In this document: piece after piece, positions 37,055 through 47,262 of the stretch
How the letters are laid out: every line of letters starts with the position of its first letter
Position numbering within the stretch: the first letter of the stretch is position 1
From: Streptococcus pantholopis
GTDB lineage: Bacteria; Bacillota; Bacilli; Lactobacillales; Streptococcaceae
Direction of reading: 5' to 3'
NCBI RefSeq assembly: GCF_001642085.1
Contig: NZ_CP014699.1
Span: 806,001 to 870,000, forward strand
Length of the DNA: 64,000 nt
Notes under the pieces: model-generated
Seen by the model: only the letters and a program-made list of their open reading frames with translations
The model's database searches: none
What the model was told of the DNA's origin: nothing
Program-made: the position numbers and the translations under genes

Positions 37055-37894
37055 ATGGTAAAAGATGTTTTACTAGTAATGGGTGCTGGCCAGATTTCTA
37101 TGGCTATTGCCCGGCGTATTGGTTATGGCAAGAAAATTATTGTCGGAGATAGATCCAATGAAAATGCCCAAACTGTAACGCAAATTATGGTAGAAGCCGG
37201 ATTTGATGCTGAAAAATTTATAGTAGATTTATCTTCCCGCCAATCGATTCAGGCTTATATTGCCTTTGCAGAGACCTTTGGCCCAATCAAATATCTTGTT
37301 AATGGTGCCGGGGTATCCCCGTCTCAAGCTTCGGTTGAAACAGTTTTTAATGTTGATTTGTATGGTACGGCTGTTTTGCTGGAAGAAGTGGGTCAAGTGA
37401 TTGCTGAAGGCGGTGCCGGAGTTACAATCTCAAGTCAGTCTGGTTTTCGCATGCCGGCTTTGACACAGGAGCAGGACCGTGCTCTAGCTATGACAGAGCC
37501 TGAAAAACTATTGAGTCTGGATTTTTTACAGCCGGATCGGGTCAGAGATTCTCTTCATGCTTATCAGCTGGCTAAGCGGGCAAATGAGAAGCGCACAATG
37601 TATGAAGCCGTAAGATGGGGGGAACGCGGCGCCAGAATCAATGCTATTGCACCGGGTATTATAGTGACACCCTTAGCTTTAGATGAATTTAATGGTGTTC
37701 GCGGTGATTTTTATAAAAATATGTTTGCGAAATCTCCTGCGGGCCGGCCCGGAACAGCAGATGAGATTGCTGATATCGCTGAACTTGTGATGAGCGAGCG
37801 GGCACAGTTTATCACTGGTTCTACCTTCCTGGCTGATGGCGGTGCAACTGCTTCTTATTTTTACGGACCTCTGCAGCCGAAAACCAAAGATTAG
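37055..37894 (+). CDS. Short-chain dehydrogenase/reductase
   Basis: A 279-aa SDR. N-terminal cofactor motif GAGQISMAIA (slightly unlike the classic TGxxxGIG), NGAGVSPS after the fourth strand, catalytic Ser in ISSQSGF and YQLAKRANE giving the YxxxK pair. PGIIVTPLA and ITGSTFLADGGATAS are the conserved end motifs. An insertion between Ser and Tyr (about 50 residues) makes the active-site lid larger than usual. Substrate unknown; likely a carbonyl or alcohol processed with its operon partners. Confidence 0.9.
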   Translation: MVKDVLLVMGAGQISMAIARRIGYGKKIIVGDRSNENAQTVTQIMVEAGFDAEKFIVDLSSRQSIQAYIAFAETFGPIKYLVNGAGVSPSQASVETVFNVDLYGTAVLLEEVGQVIAEGGAGVTISSQSGFRMPALTQEQDRALAMTEPEKLLSLDFLQPDRVRDSLHAYQLAKRANEKRTMYEAVRWGERGARINAIAPGIIVTPLALDEFNGVRGDFYKNMFAKSPAGRPGTADEIADIAELVMSERAQFITGSTFLADGGATASYFYGPLQPKTKD

Positions 37895-37919
37895 TGACGT
37901 TAACAAGTGAGGGCTCAAT

Positions 37920-38477
37920 ATGGATATTTTCCAAAGAATGCATCAGGGAGAATGGATTAACCGTTTGACTGATGAAGACTATAAGACGGTTGCGGCTGAA
38001 GAAATGGCCAGAAGCCGGAAACTCTGTTTTCAGCTCAATCAGACCCCGCCGGGTGATTCAAATGAGCGTCAGCTATTAGATCAATTATTTGAGGGAAGGC
38101 TGCCGTCCACTTCAACTATTTTAACGCCTATGCAGATTGACCGCGCCAAAACCATGACAATTGGCGAACATGTCTTTATCAATCATGGTTTAACCTGTAT
38201 GAGTTCAGGCGGCATAACCATAGAAGATAATGTTATGATTGGTCCTGAAGCTGCGCTTATTACAGCCAATCATGATTTCCAAAACTTAGATGTTCTGCAG
38301 TTTAAACCTATTCACATTAAAAAAGGTGCTTGGATTGGAGCTAGGAGCATTATTTTACCAGGAGTGACCGTAGGTGAGGAAAGTGTTGTAGCTTCTGGTG
38401 CAGTAGTGACCAAAGATGTTCCTGCTAAAACGATTGTAGGCGGCAGCCCTGCTAAAAAAATTAAAATGGTTGATTAA
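37920..38477 (+). CDS. Maltose/galactoside O-acetyltransferase-like protein
   Basis: A 185-aa left-handed beta-helix acetyltransferase. It begins with the mac domain (MHQGEWINRLTDEDY...RSRKLCFQLNQT); hexapeptide repeats run from about 75 to the end, with NHGLTCMSSGGITIEDNVMIG and the catalytic His in TANHDFQ. The last coil is VVASGAVVTKDVPAKTIVGG. Acetylates sugars or related molecules from acetyl-CoA. 26 bp after the SDR gene. Confidence 0.9.
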   Translation: MDIFQRMHQGEWINRLTDEDYKTVAAEEMARSRKLCFQLNQTPPGDSNERQLLDQLFEGRLPSTSTILTPMQIDRAKTMTIGEHVFINHGLTCMSSGGITIEDNVMIGPEAALITANHDFQNLDVLQFKPIHIKKGAWIGARSIILPGVTVGEESVVASGAVVTKDVPAKTIVGGSPAKKIKMVD

Positions 38478-38520
38478 AAGAACAGCTACATTTGATATCA
38501 TAAAGAAAGTAGGTAGTGCT

Positions 38521-39480
38521 ATGACAAAGCGGAGGTTAGGAAAAAATCTCGAAGTGTCTTCTATTGGTTTTGGGATTATGGGGATGGATCACGCTTATGG
38601 TGCGCCAAAAGACAGAAAAGAAATGATAAAGCTGATTCATCAGGCATTTGACTTGGGTTGTTATTTTTTTGATACGGCTCCTGTTTATGGTGTGGCTAAT
38701 GAAATCCTGCTTGGTCAGGCTATAAAGGGGCACCCAGATGCTGTTATTGCCACTAAATTCGGGATTATCGGAATGACAGCTGTTAATGGTCTTATTAAGC
38801 AGGAATTTAACAGTTCACCTGAATCCATCAGACGGCAGGTTGAAGATTCCTTACGTCGTTTGGAGGTAGAGAGTATTGATCTGTATTATCAGCATCGTAT
38901 CGATCCTGCTGTCGAACCTGAAATCGTTGCTGATACCATGGGACAGCTAATTAAAGAGGGTAAAATCAAACATTGGGGAACGTCTAACGCTCCAATTGAT
39001 TATGTCAGAAGAGCGCATGCCATCACCCCGATAACAGCGATGGAGAACCAATACTCAATGGTCTACAGAAGCCCGGAAAAAGATGTGTTTCCTCTTTGTG
39101 AGGAGCTGGGAATCGGCTTTGTAGCTTACAGTCCGCTGGGGAATGGTTTTTTATCTGGTAGATATAGTGCAGAGACAGTATTTGAAGATGGGGATTTTCG
39201 AAATACAATGGGACGGTTTAAGGCTGAAGTTATTGCCAAAAATCAAGTATTGTTAGATTTCTTAAAGGATTTTGCCGGTCAGAAACATCTGACTCCTGCC
39301 CAGCTTGTTTTAGCTTGGGAATTGGGACAGAAAAACTACATTGTCCCTATTCCGGGAACAACAAAAAGTTATCGGCTGAAAGAAAATTTAGCTACTATGT
39401 CAGTTCAATTGACTGATGCTGAAATGGCAGAAATTAATCAAGCTTTAGATACTTTTGAAATTGATGAAACACATTTTTAA
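38521..39480 (+). CDS. Aldo/keto reductase
   Basis: A 319-aa reductase of another subfamily than the one at 33.3 kb. Tetrad: Asp/Tyr in FFDTAPVYG, Lys in VIATKFG, His in LYYQHRID. SPLGNGFLSGRY and IVPIPGTTKSYRL are the cofactor-binding end. ATG 38521 is preferred over the in-frame TTG 38470 that overlaps the acetyltransferase. Last gene of the six-gene LysR-linked operon. Confidence 0.92.
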   Translation: MTKRRLGKNLEVSSIGFGIMGMDHAYGAPKDRKEMIKLIHQAFDLGCYFFDTAPVYGVANEILLGQAIKGHPDAVIATKFGIIGMTAVNGLIKQEFNSSPESIRRQVEDSLRRLEVESIDLYYQHRIDPAVEPEIVADTMGQLIKEGKIKHWGTSNAPIDYVRRAHAITPITAMENQYSMVYRSPEKDVFPLCEELGIGFVAYSPLGNGFLSGRYSAETVFEDGDFRNTMGRFKAEVIAKNQVLLDFLKDFAGQKHLTPAQLVLAWELGQKNYIVPIPGTTKSYRLKENLATMSVQLTDAEMAEINQALDTFEIDETHF

Positions 39481-39579
39481 ATCAGAAAGTGAAACAACCT
39501 TATAACATTGGGGTGCCTATCACACTGCTTATCAGTCCTAAGTGTTTGTAGGCTTTGTATTTTTAGTAAAAAAGAGTGA

Positions 39580-40671
39580 TTATGATAGAATTGCTGAAAA
39601 ATCAAATTTAAGGATTCGGTCGACAAGGACAATATTCCAATTGTCACGGTAGGCTGATGCGGAAGATTCAAATAAGGCATAAAGTCTGTTTCCGTCTGCC
39701 CAAGTCTGTTCCAGATAAGGAGGGGCCGCTACTTTTAGGAGGGTCTCTCCCTCTTTTAAATGATTGAGTTTGTCCAGTCCGGGGTTTTTGTAAATCAGGA
39801 ACTGCGAATCTGTTTTGCCGTAAGATTGAGAAAAGATGATTTTATCCTTATAAAAAGCAATACCCTGTACTTTTTTGGGGATAGAGATGGTTTTGGCTGC
39901 ACGACTGGTCTCATAGCTGTCTAGGTCGGTTTCAAGGGGCAGACCCTCGCTGTCTAAATTATAATAGCTAAGGTGGCCGGCTTTTTGTTTGTCAAAATAG
40001 CCGACAAACAGCTTATTTTGGTAAAGTGTCATAAAAGAAGAACGCTTGATACCAGCTAAGTCAAACTTATATTCATAAGGAAGTGTTTTCTGGTTTTTAT
40101 CAAAATCATACTGCTTTATATCTGCCAGCGACAGAGCCGCCACAACTGAATGGCTCCAGCCTTTTTCAGTACTGGTAAGCCAGAGCCGCTGATGATTGGC
40201 ATCATAAGCCAAACCACCGACATGGTCTGTTCCTTCGAGGACAATTGTTTTGACAAATTTACGATTGCTCTTGTTAATAATCCAAAGAACAGAGTGAAAG
40301 GTTTTACTTTTACTGTAAGCTGAAATAATCAGATAGTCTTTTGTGACTGTTAAACCTTGGGGTGTCATATCAAGCGCATAGCCGATTTTTCCCTTTTTTT
40401 TGCCTGCAGCATAAATATTTTTGGATCTGATAAGGCCGGGTACAGCATAACTGCGGGGTTTATCAGGGCTGAGGAAAGGAGTGAGCTGAGGGTAATGAGT
40501 GTTTAGTTCATTTAAAAATGACTCGGAACTTTGAATCGCCGAATCCACATTGGTACCATTTTTGATTTTTAAATCCTGAAGTTCCAATACAAAATAATTC
40601 TGATAAAGATAATAGCCGGCTGCAGATAAGAGGAAAAGAGCTATGGTTAAAGTAATCAGTTTTTTCTTCAT
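39580..40671 (-). CDS. Membrane-anchored beta-propeller-like protein
   Basis: A 363-aa protein with one N-terminal membrane segment (MKKKLITLTIALFLLSAAGYYLY) and a large outside part. Repeats of the form YLIISAYSKS, HVGGLAYDANHQRLWLTS, NKLFVGYFDK and QGIAFYKDKIIFSQS point to a beta-propeller. No catalytic residues were recognised. ATG 40671 with GAGAGG upstream is preferred to TTG 40698. The 39481-39579 gap contains a degraded trace of the dispersed linker (GGCTTTGTAT at 39551). Confidence 0.7.
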   Translation of the reverse strand: MKKKLITLTIALFLLSAAGYYLYQNYFVLELQDLKIKNGTNVDSAIQSSESFLNELNTHYPQLTPFLSPDKPRSYAVPGLIRSKNIYAAGKKKGKIGYALDMTPQGLTVTKDYLIISAYSKSKTFHSVLWIINKSNRKFVKTIVLEGTDHVGGLAYDANHQRLWLTSTEKGWSHSVVAALSLADIKQYDFDKNQKTLPYEYKFDLAGIKRSSFMTLYQNKLFVGYFDKQKAGHLSYYNLDSEGLPLETDLDSYETSRAAKTISIPKKVQGIAFYKDKIIFSQSYGKTDSQFLIYKNPGLDKLNHLKEGETLLKVAAPPYLEQTWADGNRLYALFESSASAYRDNWNIVLVDRILKFDFSAILS

Positions 40672-40826
40672 AAACAATTGCCTCTCTGTTTCCTGCAAAA
40701 TGGTTTTTAGTGCATAAGCATTAAAAGACAGTCTTTCTTTTAATGCAATAATAAGATGAGCTTGTAAGAAGCAGCGATGCTTTTTAAAAGTGGGGCGGCT
40801 TTCTCTGTTAAAATGAGCAGCATAAA

Positions 40827-42005
40827 TTAATTTTTTTCATTATGATGATGGCGCATCTCTTTAAGGAATTTTTGACGGGGGTTAGGATGTGGGATGTTGT
40901 TCCGTTCTCGTGCTTTTTTTCGAGCAAGTAATATGATACGAGACATCCAATAATTTAAAATAACCAAAAACAAGCTAATTAAGGGGAGATGTGACCTAAA
41001 GACAACCATCAGACTACAGCAGATAACGATTGTTAAAGTCGAGTACAGAATGGTTTCTTTTTTCAGCCTGTAAAGCGGTTTATTATAGTAGTTGGTCAGT
41101 CCAACTCCCAAATAGTAGAGAATGATAGCTGAAAGTAGAAAAGTTAAACCATGAGCCCTATGTTGGGTGTCAGCTAGAAATTCCATGCCAATTGTAAAAA
41201 AATTAACCCCTATAATAATGATAATATGGGCATAAAGCAAAAAACCTCCTGAAGCATTTTGATGGTGTTCAAGGTTTAAATAAGTTTGAGACATATAGAC
41301 CATGAAAGCCAAAGACATACCGAGAAAGAACAGGATACCAGTAATTGGTACCTGCATCATTGGATAATGATTGACAATAGCTATGGCCGCCTCTCCAAAG
41401 GTTAAAATAGTCAGGAGCTGTGCCCTTTCTACTAGATGAGGAAAATTGGTGCGGAGTTTTCCGCTTTGCGGCTGATTGAAAAAAGGCAGTATGATAGGAA
41501 TCAGATAGATAAAAGACATAGTAATAGGATTGGCTGGCAGAAACTGAAAAACAAAAGGAAGGACACTGAGGGCATAAATAAGATTGTTGGCAATGCTCCT
41601 TTTGATTTCCTTATCAAAACCGAGCAGTCGTCCTTTAAGGGTATACTGCAAAGCGATGACAGCATATATTCCAAAAAGCAAAGCATTAAAGATAGTGACT
41701 TGATTCGCCGTAATCGTTTCAACCTCAAAATCAAAATATAAGGAGAGATTGCCGATGAAGTACATGAGCGGAATGATAGTGTAAATGTCAATCCTTCGCG
41801 CATCTCCGTATTGATTGAAGAAATAGACTTCATTGATCCAAATGCTTAATAGGATAATATTGGTAAAAATAAAAGAAATGACAGACGAAGCGGTCAGATG
41901 CTGGACATGGTAGAGATTGCCGTTTAACTGCCCCATAGCAATAACAAAAGCTAAATCGAAAAAAAGCTCATAATTAGAAACCCGTTTGGCTTTAATAGAA
42001 ACCAT
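40827..42005 (-). CDS. LtrA-family membrane protein
   Basis: A 392-aa protein with about ten membrane segments. The N-terminal KRVSNYELFFDLAFVIAMGQL is the hallmark of the low-temperature-requirement A (LtrA) family, named from a Listeria gene needed for growth in the cold; LLTILTFGEAAIAIV is a second conserved element. Biochemical function is not established. Alone on its transcript as far as can be seen. Confidence 0.88.
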   Translation of the reverse strand: MVSIKAKRVSNYELFFDLAFVIAMGQLNGNLYHVQHLTASSVISFIFTNIILLSIWINEVYFFNQYGDARRIDIYTIIPLMYFIGNLSLYFDFEVETITANQVTIFNALLFGIYAVIALQYTLKGRLLGFDKEIKRSIANNLIYALSVLPFVFQFLPANPITMSFIYLIPIILPFFNQPQSGKLRTNFPHLVERAQLLTILTFGEAAIAIVNHYPMMQVPITGILFFLGMSLAFMVYMSQTYLNLEHHQNASGGFLLYAHIIIIIGVNFFTIGMEFLADTQHRAHGLTFLLSAIILYYLGVGLTNYYNKPLYRLKKETILYSTLTIVICCSLMVVFRSHLPLISLFLVILNYWMSRIILLARKKARERNNIPHPNPRQKFLKEMRHHHNEKN

Positions 42006-42174
42006 CCTTGCCCTCCTCTGAAATAAGATATAAAATCATTTTGGTTTAAAATATTATACAGGAGTTTTTGGCAATTTTCAATGCAGCAGCACTCGAGCTG
42101 ATCTGCCCAAGAGAAGATGGAATTGTTATCTTAAACGGGCAGTCAAAAAAGGATGGCTCTTTGGCTGTTCTTTT

Positions 42175-43074
42175 TTAGACCGGCTCAATTCTCTTAAGCA
42201 GATTCTCTGCAGTCGTTGAAGGAAGAATGCGGATACGTTTGAGAGAAAGTAAGCCGTCGTCTGAGGAAGCTAGGCCTTCATTGGTTGTGATGCCCAGTTT
42301 GTAGGAGTGAGCAGCCTTATCGAGCGTCAGCTGACTATATTTTCCGGAAGGGTAGGCAATTGCAATGGTATCTTGAGAGAGTGCTTGGTCAAGATAGGTT
42401 TTAGCTTCGGTCAGTTCACTGGATTGTTTTTCCGGGCTACTGTCAGCCAGATTAGGATGGCTGACAGTATGAGATTGAAAGGACATACCGTTTTCTTTCA
42501 TTTCCAGCATTTGTTCCACAGTTAAACTGGCAGGATATTCTTTAGCGACATAATCTGTGATGACATTATTTGTTGCTCTAGCTTGATACTTTTTCAAGAT
42601 GGGATAGGCAACAGTATAAAAATCAGCATTGCCGTCATCAAAGGTCAGCCAGACAATTTTTTTATTATTATTAGGCAGACTGTTTTCTGTCAGAGCTTTA
42701 TGAACTTCTTCCGGACTTAAAAAATAGTAGCCCTTTTCTGAGAGCTGTTTAATATGCTCTTCAAAGACCTCAGGATCAACAATCAAATTGGCATTGGCTG
42801 CCTCAGATGCATCCATGACATGAACGGCATGGTACATTAAAATGGGAAGAGCAATTTTTTCCGCCTGAGGGACCCAGTTGGCAGTAGATTTTTCCTTGTC
42901 TGCCTTTTGTTCTGTTGTATTTTCAGAAACAGTATAGCTGCTGGAAGCTGATGAATCTTTTGGCTGATTGCTGAACTTTTGTGTTTTAAGAGTAAAAATC
43001 AGCATAGCAAAAGCAAAGCAGCAAAGACTGATTAAGATGATATTGAGAACAAACCATATCTTCTTTTTTTCCAT
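42175..43074 (-). CDS. Membrane-anchored polysaccharide deacetylase
   Basis: A 299-aa NodB-fold (carbohydrate esterase 4) enzyme. One N-terminal membrane segment (about 5-28) is followed by a Ser/Thr/Lys-rich linker and the catalytic domain: LPILMYHAVH, WLTFDDGNADF (catalytic and metal Asp), SHTVSHP (metal-binding His pair) and IAYPSGKYS. It should act outside the cell on an N-acetylated polymer, peptidoglycan or a poly-GlcNAc-type glycan. ATG 43074 has AAGGAG in front; the longer frame from 43092 is less likely. Confidence 0.9.
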   Translation of the reverse strand: MEKKKIWFVLNIILISLCCFAFAMLIFTLKTQKFSNQPKDSSASSSYTVSENTTEQKADKEKSTANWVPQAEKIALPILMYHAVHVMDASEAANANLIVDPEVFEEHIKQLSEKGYYFLSPEEVHKALTENSLPNNNKKIVWLTFDDGNADFYTVAYPILKKYQARATNNVITDYVAKEYPASLTVEQMLEMKENGMSFQSHTVSHPNLADSSPEKQSSELTEAKTYLDQALSQDTIAIAYPSGKYSQLTLDKAAHSYKLGITTNEGLASSDDGLLSLKRIRILPSTTAENLLKRIEPV

Positions 43075-43211
43075 ATGAAACTCCTTAGACATTAACGATT
43101 GTATCGGTTACCTTTATCATTTTATCATTTAGTGAAGCAGAGAACAGTCCTTATAATAAAAAATAGAAAAAAAACAGACAGGATCCGCCAAATCTGAACA
43201 GGTGGTTTCAG

Positions 43212-43241
43212 TTGTCAATTATTTAGTAAATTTGCTATAAT
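43212..43241 (+). promoter_or_regulatory. hom-thrB promoter
   Basis: TTGTCA (43212-43217), 18 bp, then TGCTATAAT with an extended -10 (TATAAT at 43236-43241). It lies 64 bp before hom. Confidence 0.85.
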
Positions 43242-43304
43242 ATTAGCGACAACGAGCAGTGACGATATGTTTACGCTTGAAACTTAAAATCAAAGGAGTG
43301 GCAC

Positions 43305-44591
43305 ATGGCTGTTAAGATTGGTCTGCTTGGCTTTGGAACGGTTGCCAGCGGGATTCCTTTTTTATTGAAGGAAAATGGTGAAAAAATTAGGGCAGCAGCG
43401 AAAGACAAGATTGAAATTGCAAAAATTCTTGTTAAGGACGATGATGAAAAAAACCGTCTGCTTGCTGCCGGCAATGATTACCATTTTGTTACAGATGTTG
43501 ATGCTATTATCAAGGATCCGGATATCTCTATAGTAGTAGAGCTGATGGGGCGTATAGAGCCCGCTAGGACTTTTATTGAAGCGGCGCTTGCAGCCGGCAA
43601 GCACGTCGTTTCAGCTAATAAGGACCTTTTGGCTGTGCATGGTGCTGAACTGCTGGCTGTTGCAAAAGAACATCGGGCCGCTCTTTACTATGAGGCAGCT
43701 GTCGCCGGAGGGATTCCCATCTTGCGGACCTTGGCCAATTCACTGACATCAGATAAAATTACCCGTATTCTGGGGGTTTTGAATGGAACGTCTAATTTTA
43801 TGATGACCCAGATGGTAGATGAGGGCTGGACTTACGAGGCTGCTTTAGCGAAAGCTCAGGAACTGGGGTATGCAGAGAGTGACCCAACAAACGATGTTGA
43901 AGGGATTGATGCTGCCTATAAAGCTGTTCTGCTCAGTCAGTTTGGTTTTGGTATGACGATTGATTTTGATCAGGTCTTGCATCAGGGGATCTCGACCATT
44001 ACGCCGGATGATGTTGCAGTTGCCCAAGAATTGGGCTATGTGATTAAATTGGTTGGAGATATTCGGGAAACGCCGTCAGGAATTGCTGCAGAAGTTTCTC
44101 CGACTTTCTTGCCCAAAGAACATCCGCTTGCCAGTGTTAACGGTGTCATGAATGCTGTTTTTGTTGAATCAATAGGCATCGGTGAGTCTATGTATTATGG
44201 TCCGGGTGCAGGGCAGAAGCCGACTGCAACCTCTGTTGTAGCAGACATTATTCGGATTGCCCGGAGGCTTCATGACGGCAATGTCGGTAAATCCTTCAAT
44301 GAGTTTGTGCGAGAAACACAGATAGCCCATCCTTCTGATGTCAAATCGGCCTATTATTTTGCTATCAGTACACCGGATAAGAGAGGCCAGCTTCTTCGCT
44401 TAGCGCAAATCTTCAATTCAGAAGCTATTTCTTTTGGTCAGGTGCTGCAGCAGAGAGCCAACGGTGATACAGCGCGTGTTGTGATTATTACCCATTCTCT
44501 GAGCAGAACCCAGCTCTCCAATGTGCTTGAAAAGCTTGAGGAAGTTGCAGACTTTGAAGTACTTAATACTTTCAAGGTATTGGGAGAATGA
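43305..44591 (+). CDS. hom: Homoserine dehydrogenase
   Basis: Reduces aspartate semialdehyde to homoserine, the branch to threonine and methionine. 428 aa. Cofactor motif [12 protein letters not shown] at 6-17; NKDLLAVHG and [11 protein letters not shown] lead to the active site; [14 protein letters not shown] region [13 protein letters not shown], and a C-terminal ACT domain ([11 protein letters not shown]...[13 protein letters not shown]) for feedback by threonine. Followed by thrB after 1 bp. Confidence 0.96.
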   Translation: MAVKIGLLGFGTVASGIPFLLKENGEKIRAAAKDKIEIAKILVKDDDEKNRLLAAGNDYHFVTDVDAIIKDPDISIVVELMGRIEPARTFIEAALAAGKHVVSANKDLLAVHGAELLAVAKEHRAALYYEAAVAGGIPILRTLANSLTSDKITRILGVLNGTSNFMMTQMVDEGWTYEAALAKAQELGYAESDPTNDVEGIDAAYKAVLLSQFGFGMTIDFDQVLHQGISTITPDDVAVAQELGYVIKLVGDIRETPSGIAAEVSPTFLPKEHPLASVNGVMNAVFVESIGIGESMYYGPGAGQKPTATSVVADIIRIARRLHDGNVGKSFNEFVRETQIAHPSDVKSAYYFAISTPDKRGQLLRLAQIFNSEAISFGQVLQQRANGDTARVVIITHSLSRTQLSNVLEKLEEVADFEVLNTFKVLGE

Positions 44592-44592
44592 T

Positions 44593-45465
44593 ATGAAAAT
44601 TACTGTACCAGCGACCAGCGCTAATTTGGGACCGGGTTTTGATTCAGTCGGAATAGCTCTTTCTAAGTATTTATCGGTTGAAATTTTAGGAGAAGCTGCT
44701 TCTTGGGAAATTATTCATGATTTGGGAGAAAGTATCCCGACTGATGACAGCAACCTTTTGATTGCGACTGCTTTAAAAGTCAAGAGCGATCTGCCTCCCC
44801 AGCGTCTGAAAATGGATTCTGAAATTCCTCTGGCTCGCGGACTGGGCTCATCCAGTTCTGTTATTGTTGCAGGAATTGAACTGGCAAATCAGCTGGCCGG
44901 ACTGCGGCTGACTGCTGAAGAAAAACTTAAGATAGCTACTGAAATAGAAGGTCATCCTGACAATGTCGCACCGGCTATTTTTGGCAATCTGGTAATTTCC
45001 AGCTGCTTTGAAGGGACAGTCAGCAGTGTTGTGGCCGATTTTCCGGCAGATTGTTCCTTTATTGCTTTTATCCCTGATTATGAGCTAAAAACCAGCGAAA
45101 GCCGGCAGGTCCTCCCTGAGGAGCTTTCTTATAAAGAAGCAGTTGCCGCCAGTTCAATCGCCAATCTCGCCCTAGCCGGTCTTTTAACTGGTGACTTGGT
45201 CAAAGCCGGCAAGGCTATTGAATCGGATTTATTTCATGAACGGTTTCGTCAGCCTTTAGTTAAAGAATTTGCACCGATTAAGAATCTCGGCCGAACAAAA
45301 GGAGCCTATGCCACTTATTTATCGGGTGCGGGCCCTACGGTTATGCTATTAGCCCCTAAAGAAAAAGAAGAGGTTCTTTATGCTGGCCTGCAGGCTTTAG
45401 AACTTAGCGGAGATACATTTGTCCTGCAGGTTGATCAGCAGGGAGTTTCAGTGAAGCAGGACTGA
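44593..45465 (+). CDS. thrB: Homoserine kinase
   Basis: Phosphorylates homoserine, the step to threonine; GHMP kinase of 290 aa. Motifs: [16 protein letters not shown] at 4-19, [16 protein letters not shown] (ATP loop), [12 protein letters not shown], and [10 protein letters not shown] near the end. ATG 44593 follows GGGAGA and the hom stop directly. It shares the GHMP fold with the three mevalonate enzymes at 4-7 kb. Confidence 0.96.
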   Translation: MKITVPATSANLGPGFDSVGIALSKYLSVEILGEAASWEIIHDLGESIPTDDSNLLIATALKVKSDLPPQRLKMDSEIPLARGLGSSSSVIVAGIELANQLAGLRLTAEEKLKIATEIEGHPDNVAPAIFGNLVISSCFEGTVSSVVADFPADCSFIAFIPDYELKTSESRQVLPEELSYKEAVAASSIANLALAGLLTGDLVKAGKAIESDLFHERFRQPLVKEFAPIKNLGRTKGAYATYLSGAGPTVMLLAPKEKEEVLYAGLQALELSGDTFVLQVDQQGVSVKQD

Positions 45466-45581
45466 CGGCTCTAAACAATCAGTCGACTAAACGGGGAATA
45501 ACAGATTTTCTGACTGCTGAAAATACCGTCAATAATCAAAGAAGCAGTTCTATGTCTGCAATAAATACAAATGACAAAGTT

Positions 45582-45625
45582 GAGGCTGGGACCAGAGTCC
45601 TGCCTCCTTTCGCTTTTTAGGCCTA
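45582..45625 (+). terminator. GGGAC-type hairpin after thrB
   Basis: GAGGC-t-GGGAC and GTCC-t-GCCTC pair around CAGA, followed by CTTTCGCTTTTT. It is the third clear copy of the dispersed hairpin and may end hom-thrB. The remainder of 45466-45855 shows no gene or other structure. Confidence 0.65.
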
Positions 45626-45855
45626 TGAGCTTGACGCAGCAGCTGATTGGAAGTTCTTATCCTTGTCAAGAGCTAGGGATAGTACAGCTGTGACAAGATG
45701 GGACAGCAAAATCAAAATCGTTATTTTATGATGATTTACTGATTTTTGCCCCGCTCTCAACTTTTTTACAAGGCACAAAGGTTCAAGCATATTTGAGTTC
45801 CTTTGTCTCTTTACATACACGTTATAGTCATCTGTCAGATAAAATAGGAGGGGAA

Positions 45856-47112
45856 ATGAACTACCTTGAAGCTTTGAATTGGGTACAGTCCAAACTAAAA
45901 TTTGGGATTAAACCGGGTTTGGAACGAATGGCTTGGATGCTGAATGAATTGGGGAATCCTCAGCATAATCTTGCAGCGGTACACGTTGTTGGCACTAATG
46001 GCAAAGGCTCTACTGTCAGCTATCTGCAGCATATTTTCAGCTCAGCAGGTTACGATGTCGGTACCTTTACTTCCCCTTATATCGTTGATTTTAGGGAACG
46101 TATCAGCTTAAACGGTCAGATGATCTCAAAAAAAGATTTTGTAGATGTGGTCCAAAAAATTAAACCTGTTGTTGACCGTCTGCCTTTAGAAACAACTCTG
46201 GAAGCAGCTACGGAGTTTGAAGTGATTACCCTGCTGATGTTTGAATATTTTGGCCATGTGCATCCTGTTGATATTGCTTTTATTGAAGCAGGTCTTGGCG
46301 GTCAGTACGATTCGACTAATGTTTTTAAGGCCTTGGCGGTTATCTGCCCGTCTATCGGTTTGGATCACCAAGCTGTTTTAGGCAGCACACACAGAGAGAT
46401 AGCAGAACAGAAAGTCGGTGTACTCAAAGATCTGGTCCCTTTTATTTTTGCTGCTGACCGTGATGATGTCAAAACCGTTTTTTATCAGAAGGCAAAACGG
46501 ACTGGCAGCCCGGTTTATCAGGTCGGTAAAGATTTTTACAGCATTTGGCAGGGGGACTATTTTTCCTATCGGGGATTATCTGTGGAGCTCAGCCATATTC
46601 GTCTTAAACTTCCCGGACGCCACCAAGCTCTTAATGCCAGCCTTGCTATAACTGCTGCTGTCCTACTGCAAAGATGCTATCCAAAGATTACCTTAACTGT
46701 TATTAAGACAGCCTTGATGCAAACTGTCTGGGCTGGACGAACAGAATTTATTTTACCCAATCTTTTACTTGATGGAGCCCATAATCTTGAGAGCATGGCT
46801 GCTTTAATCGATGTTGTTAAAGACTTTTCAGATCAAAAAATTCATATTTTATTTGCGGCTATCAATGATAAGCCCGTCGCAGAGATGTTGAATCTCCTTG
46901 ATCAGGCAGGGACTGTAGAGGTCACTCAATTTGATTATCCTAAAGCGCTGGCCTTAAGCGATTATCCGACAAAGTATTCTCGAGTTGCGGATTGGCGCTT
47001 GTGGCTGCAGATGATTAAGAAGCAAAGCAAAGATGATTTTTACCTTGTCACTGGCTCTCTTTATTTTATTTCCCAAGTCCGCCGACAGCTTTTGTCAACT
47101 GCGTCTATTTAA
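45856..47112 (+). CDS. folC: Folylpolyglutamate synthase/dihydrofolate synthase
   Basis: Adds glutamate to dihydropteroate and to folates. 418 aa, Mur-ligase superfamily. The ATP loop is VVGTNGKGSTVSYL (about 48-61), then TSPYIVDFRERI (omega loop), FIEAGLGGQYDSTN and LLDGAHNLESM in the C-terminal domain. ATG 45856 follows AGGAGGGG; the frame is open 21 codons upstream without a start signal. First of the folate genes, in the order folC-folE-folP-folB-folK. Confidence 0.95.
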   Translation: MNYLEALNWVQSKLKFGIKPGLERMAWMLNELGNPQHNLAAVHVVGTNGKGSTVSYLQHIFSSAGYDVGTFTSPYIVDFRERISLNGQMISKKDFVDVVQKIKPVVDRLPLETTLEAATEFEVITLLMFEYFGHVHPVDIAFIEAGLGGQYDSTNVFKALAVICPSIGLDHQAVLGSTHREIAEQKVGVLKDLVPFIFAADRDDVKTVFYQKAKRTGSPVYQVGKDFYSIWQGDYFSYRGLSVELSHIRLKLPGRHQALNASLAITAAVLLQRCYPKITLTVIKTALMQTVWAGRTEFILPNLLLDGAHNLESMAALIDVVKDFSDQKIHILFAAINDKPVAEMLNLLDQAGTVEVTQFDYPKALALSDYPTKYSRVADWRLWLQMIKKQSKDDFYLVTGSLYFISQVRRQLLSTASI

Positions 47113-47262
47113 GTTATAATAGTATGGTAATGGCTGAAATAAAAAACTGATTGACAAAAACACAGCTTTTCTTCACCGAATGCAGTGACATTCGGAACTT
47201 TTTTGCCTTAACTGTCATCGGTATTTTCGGTCTTTATCAATAAGAATAAATGAGAGAAAGTC

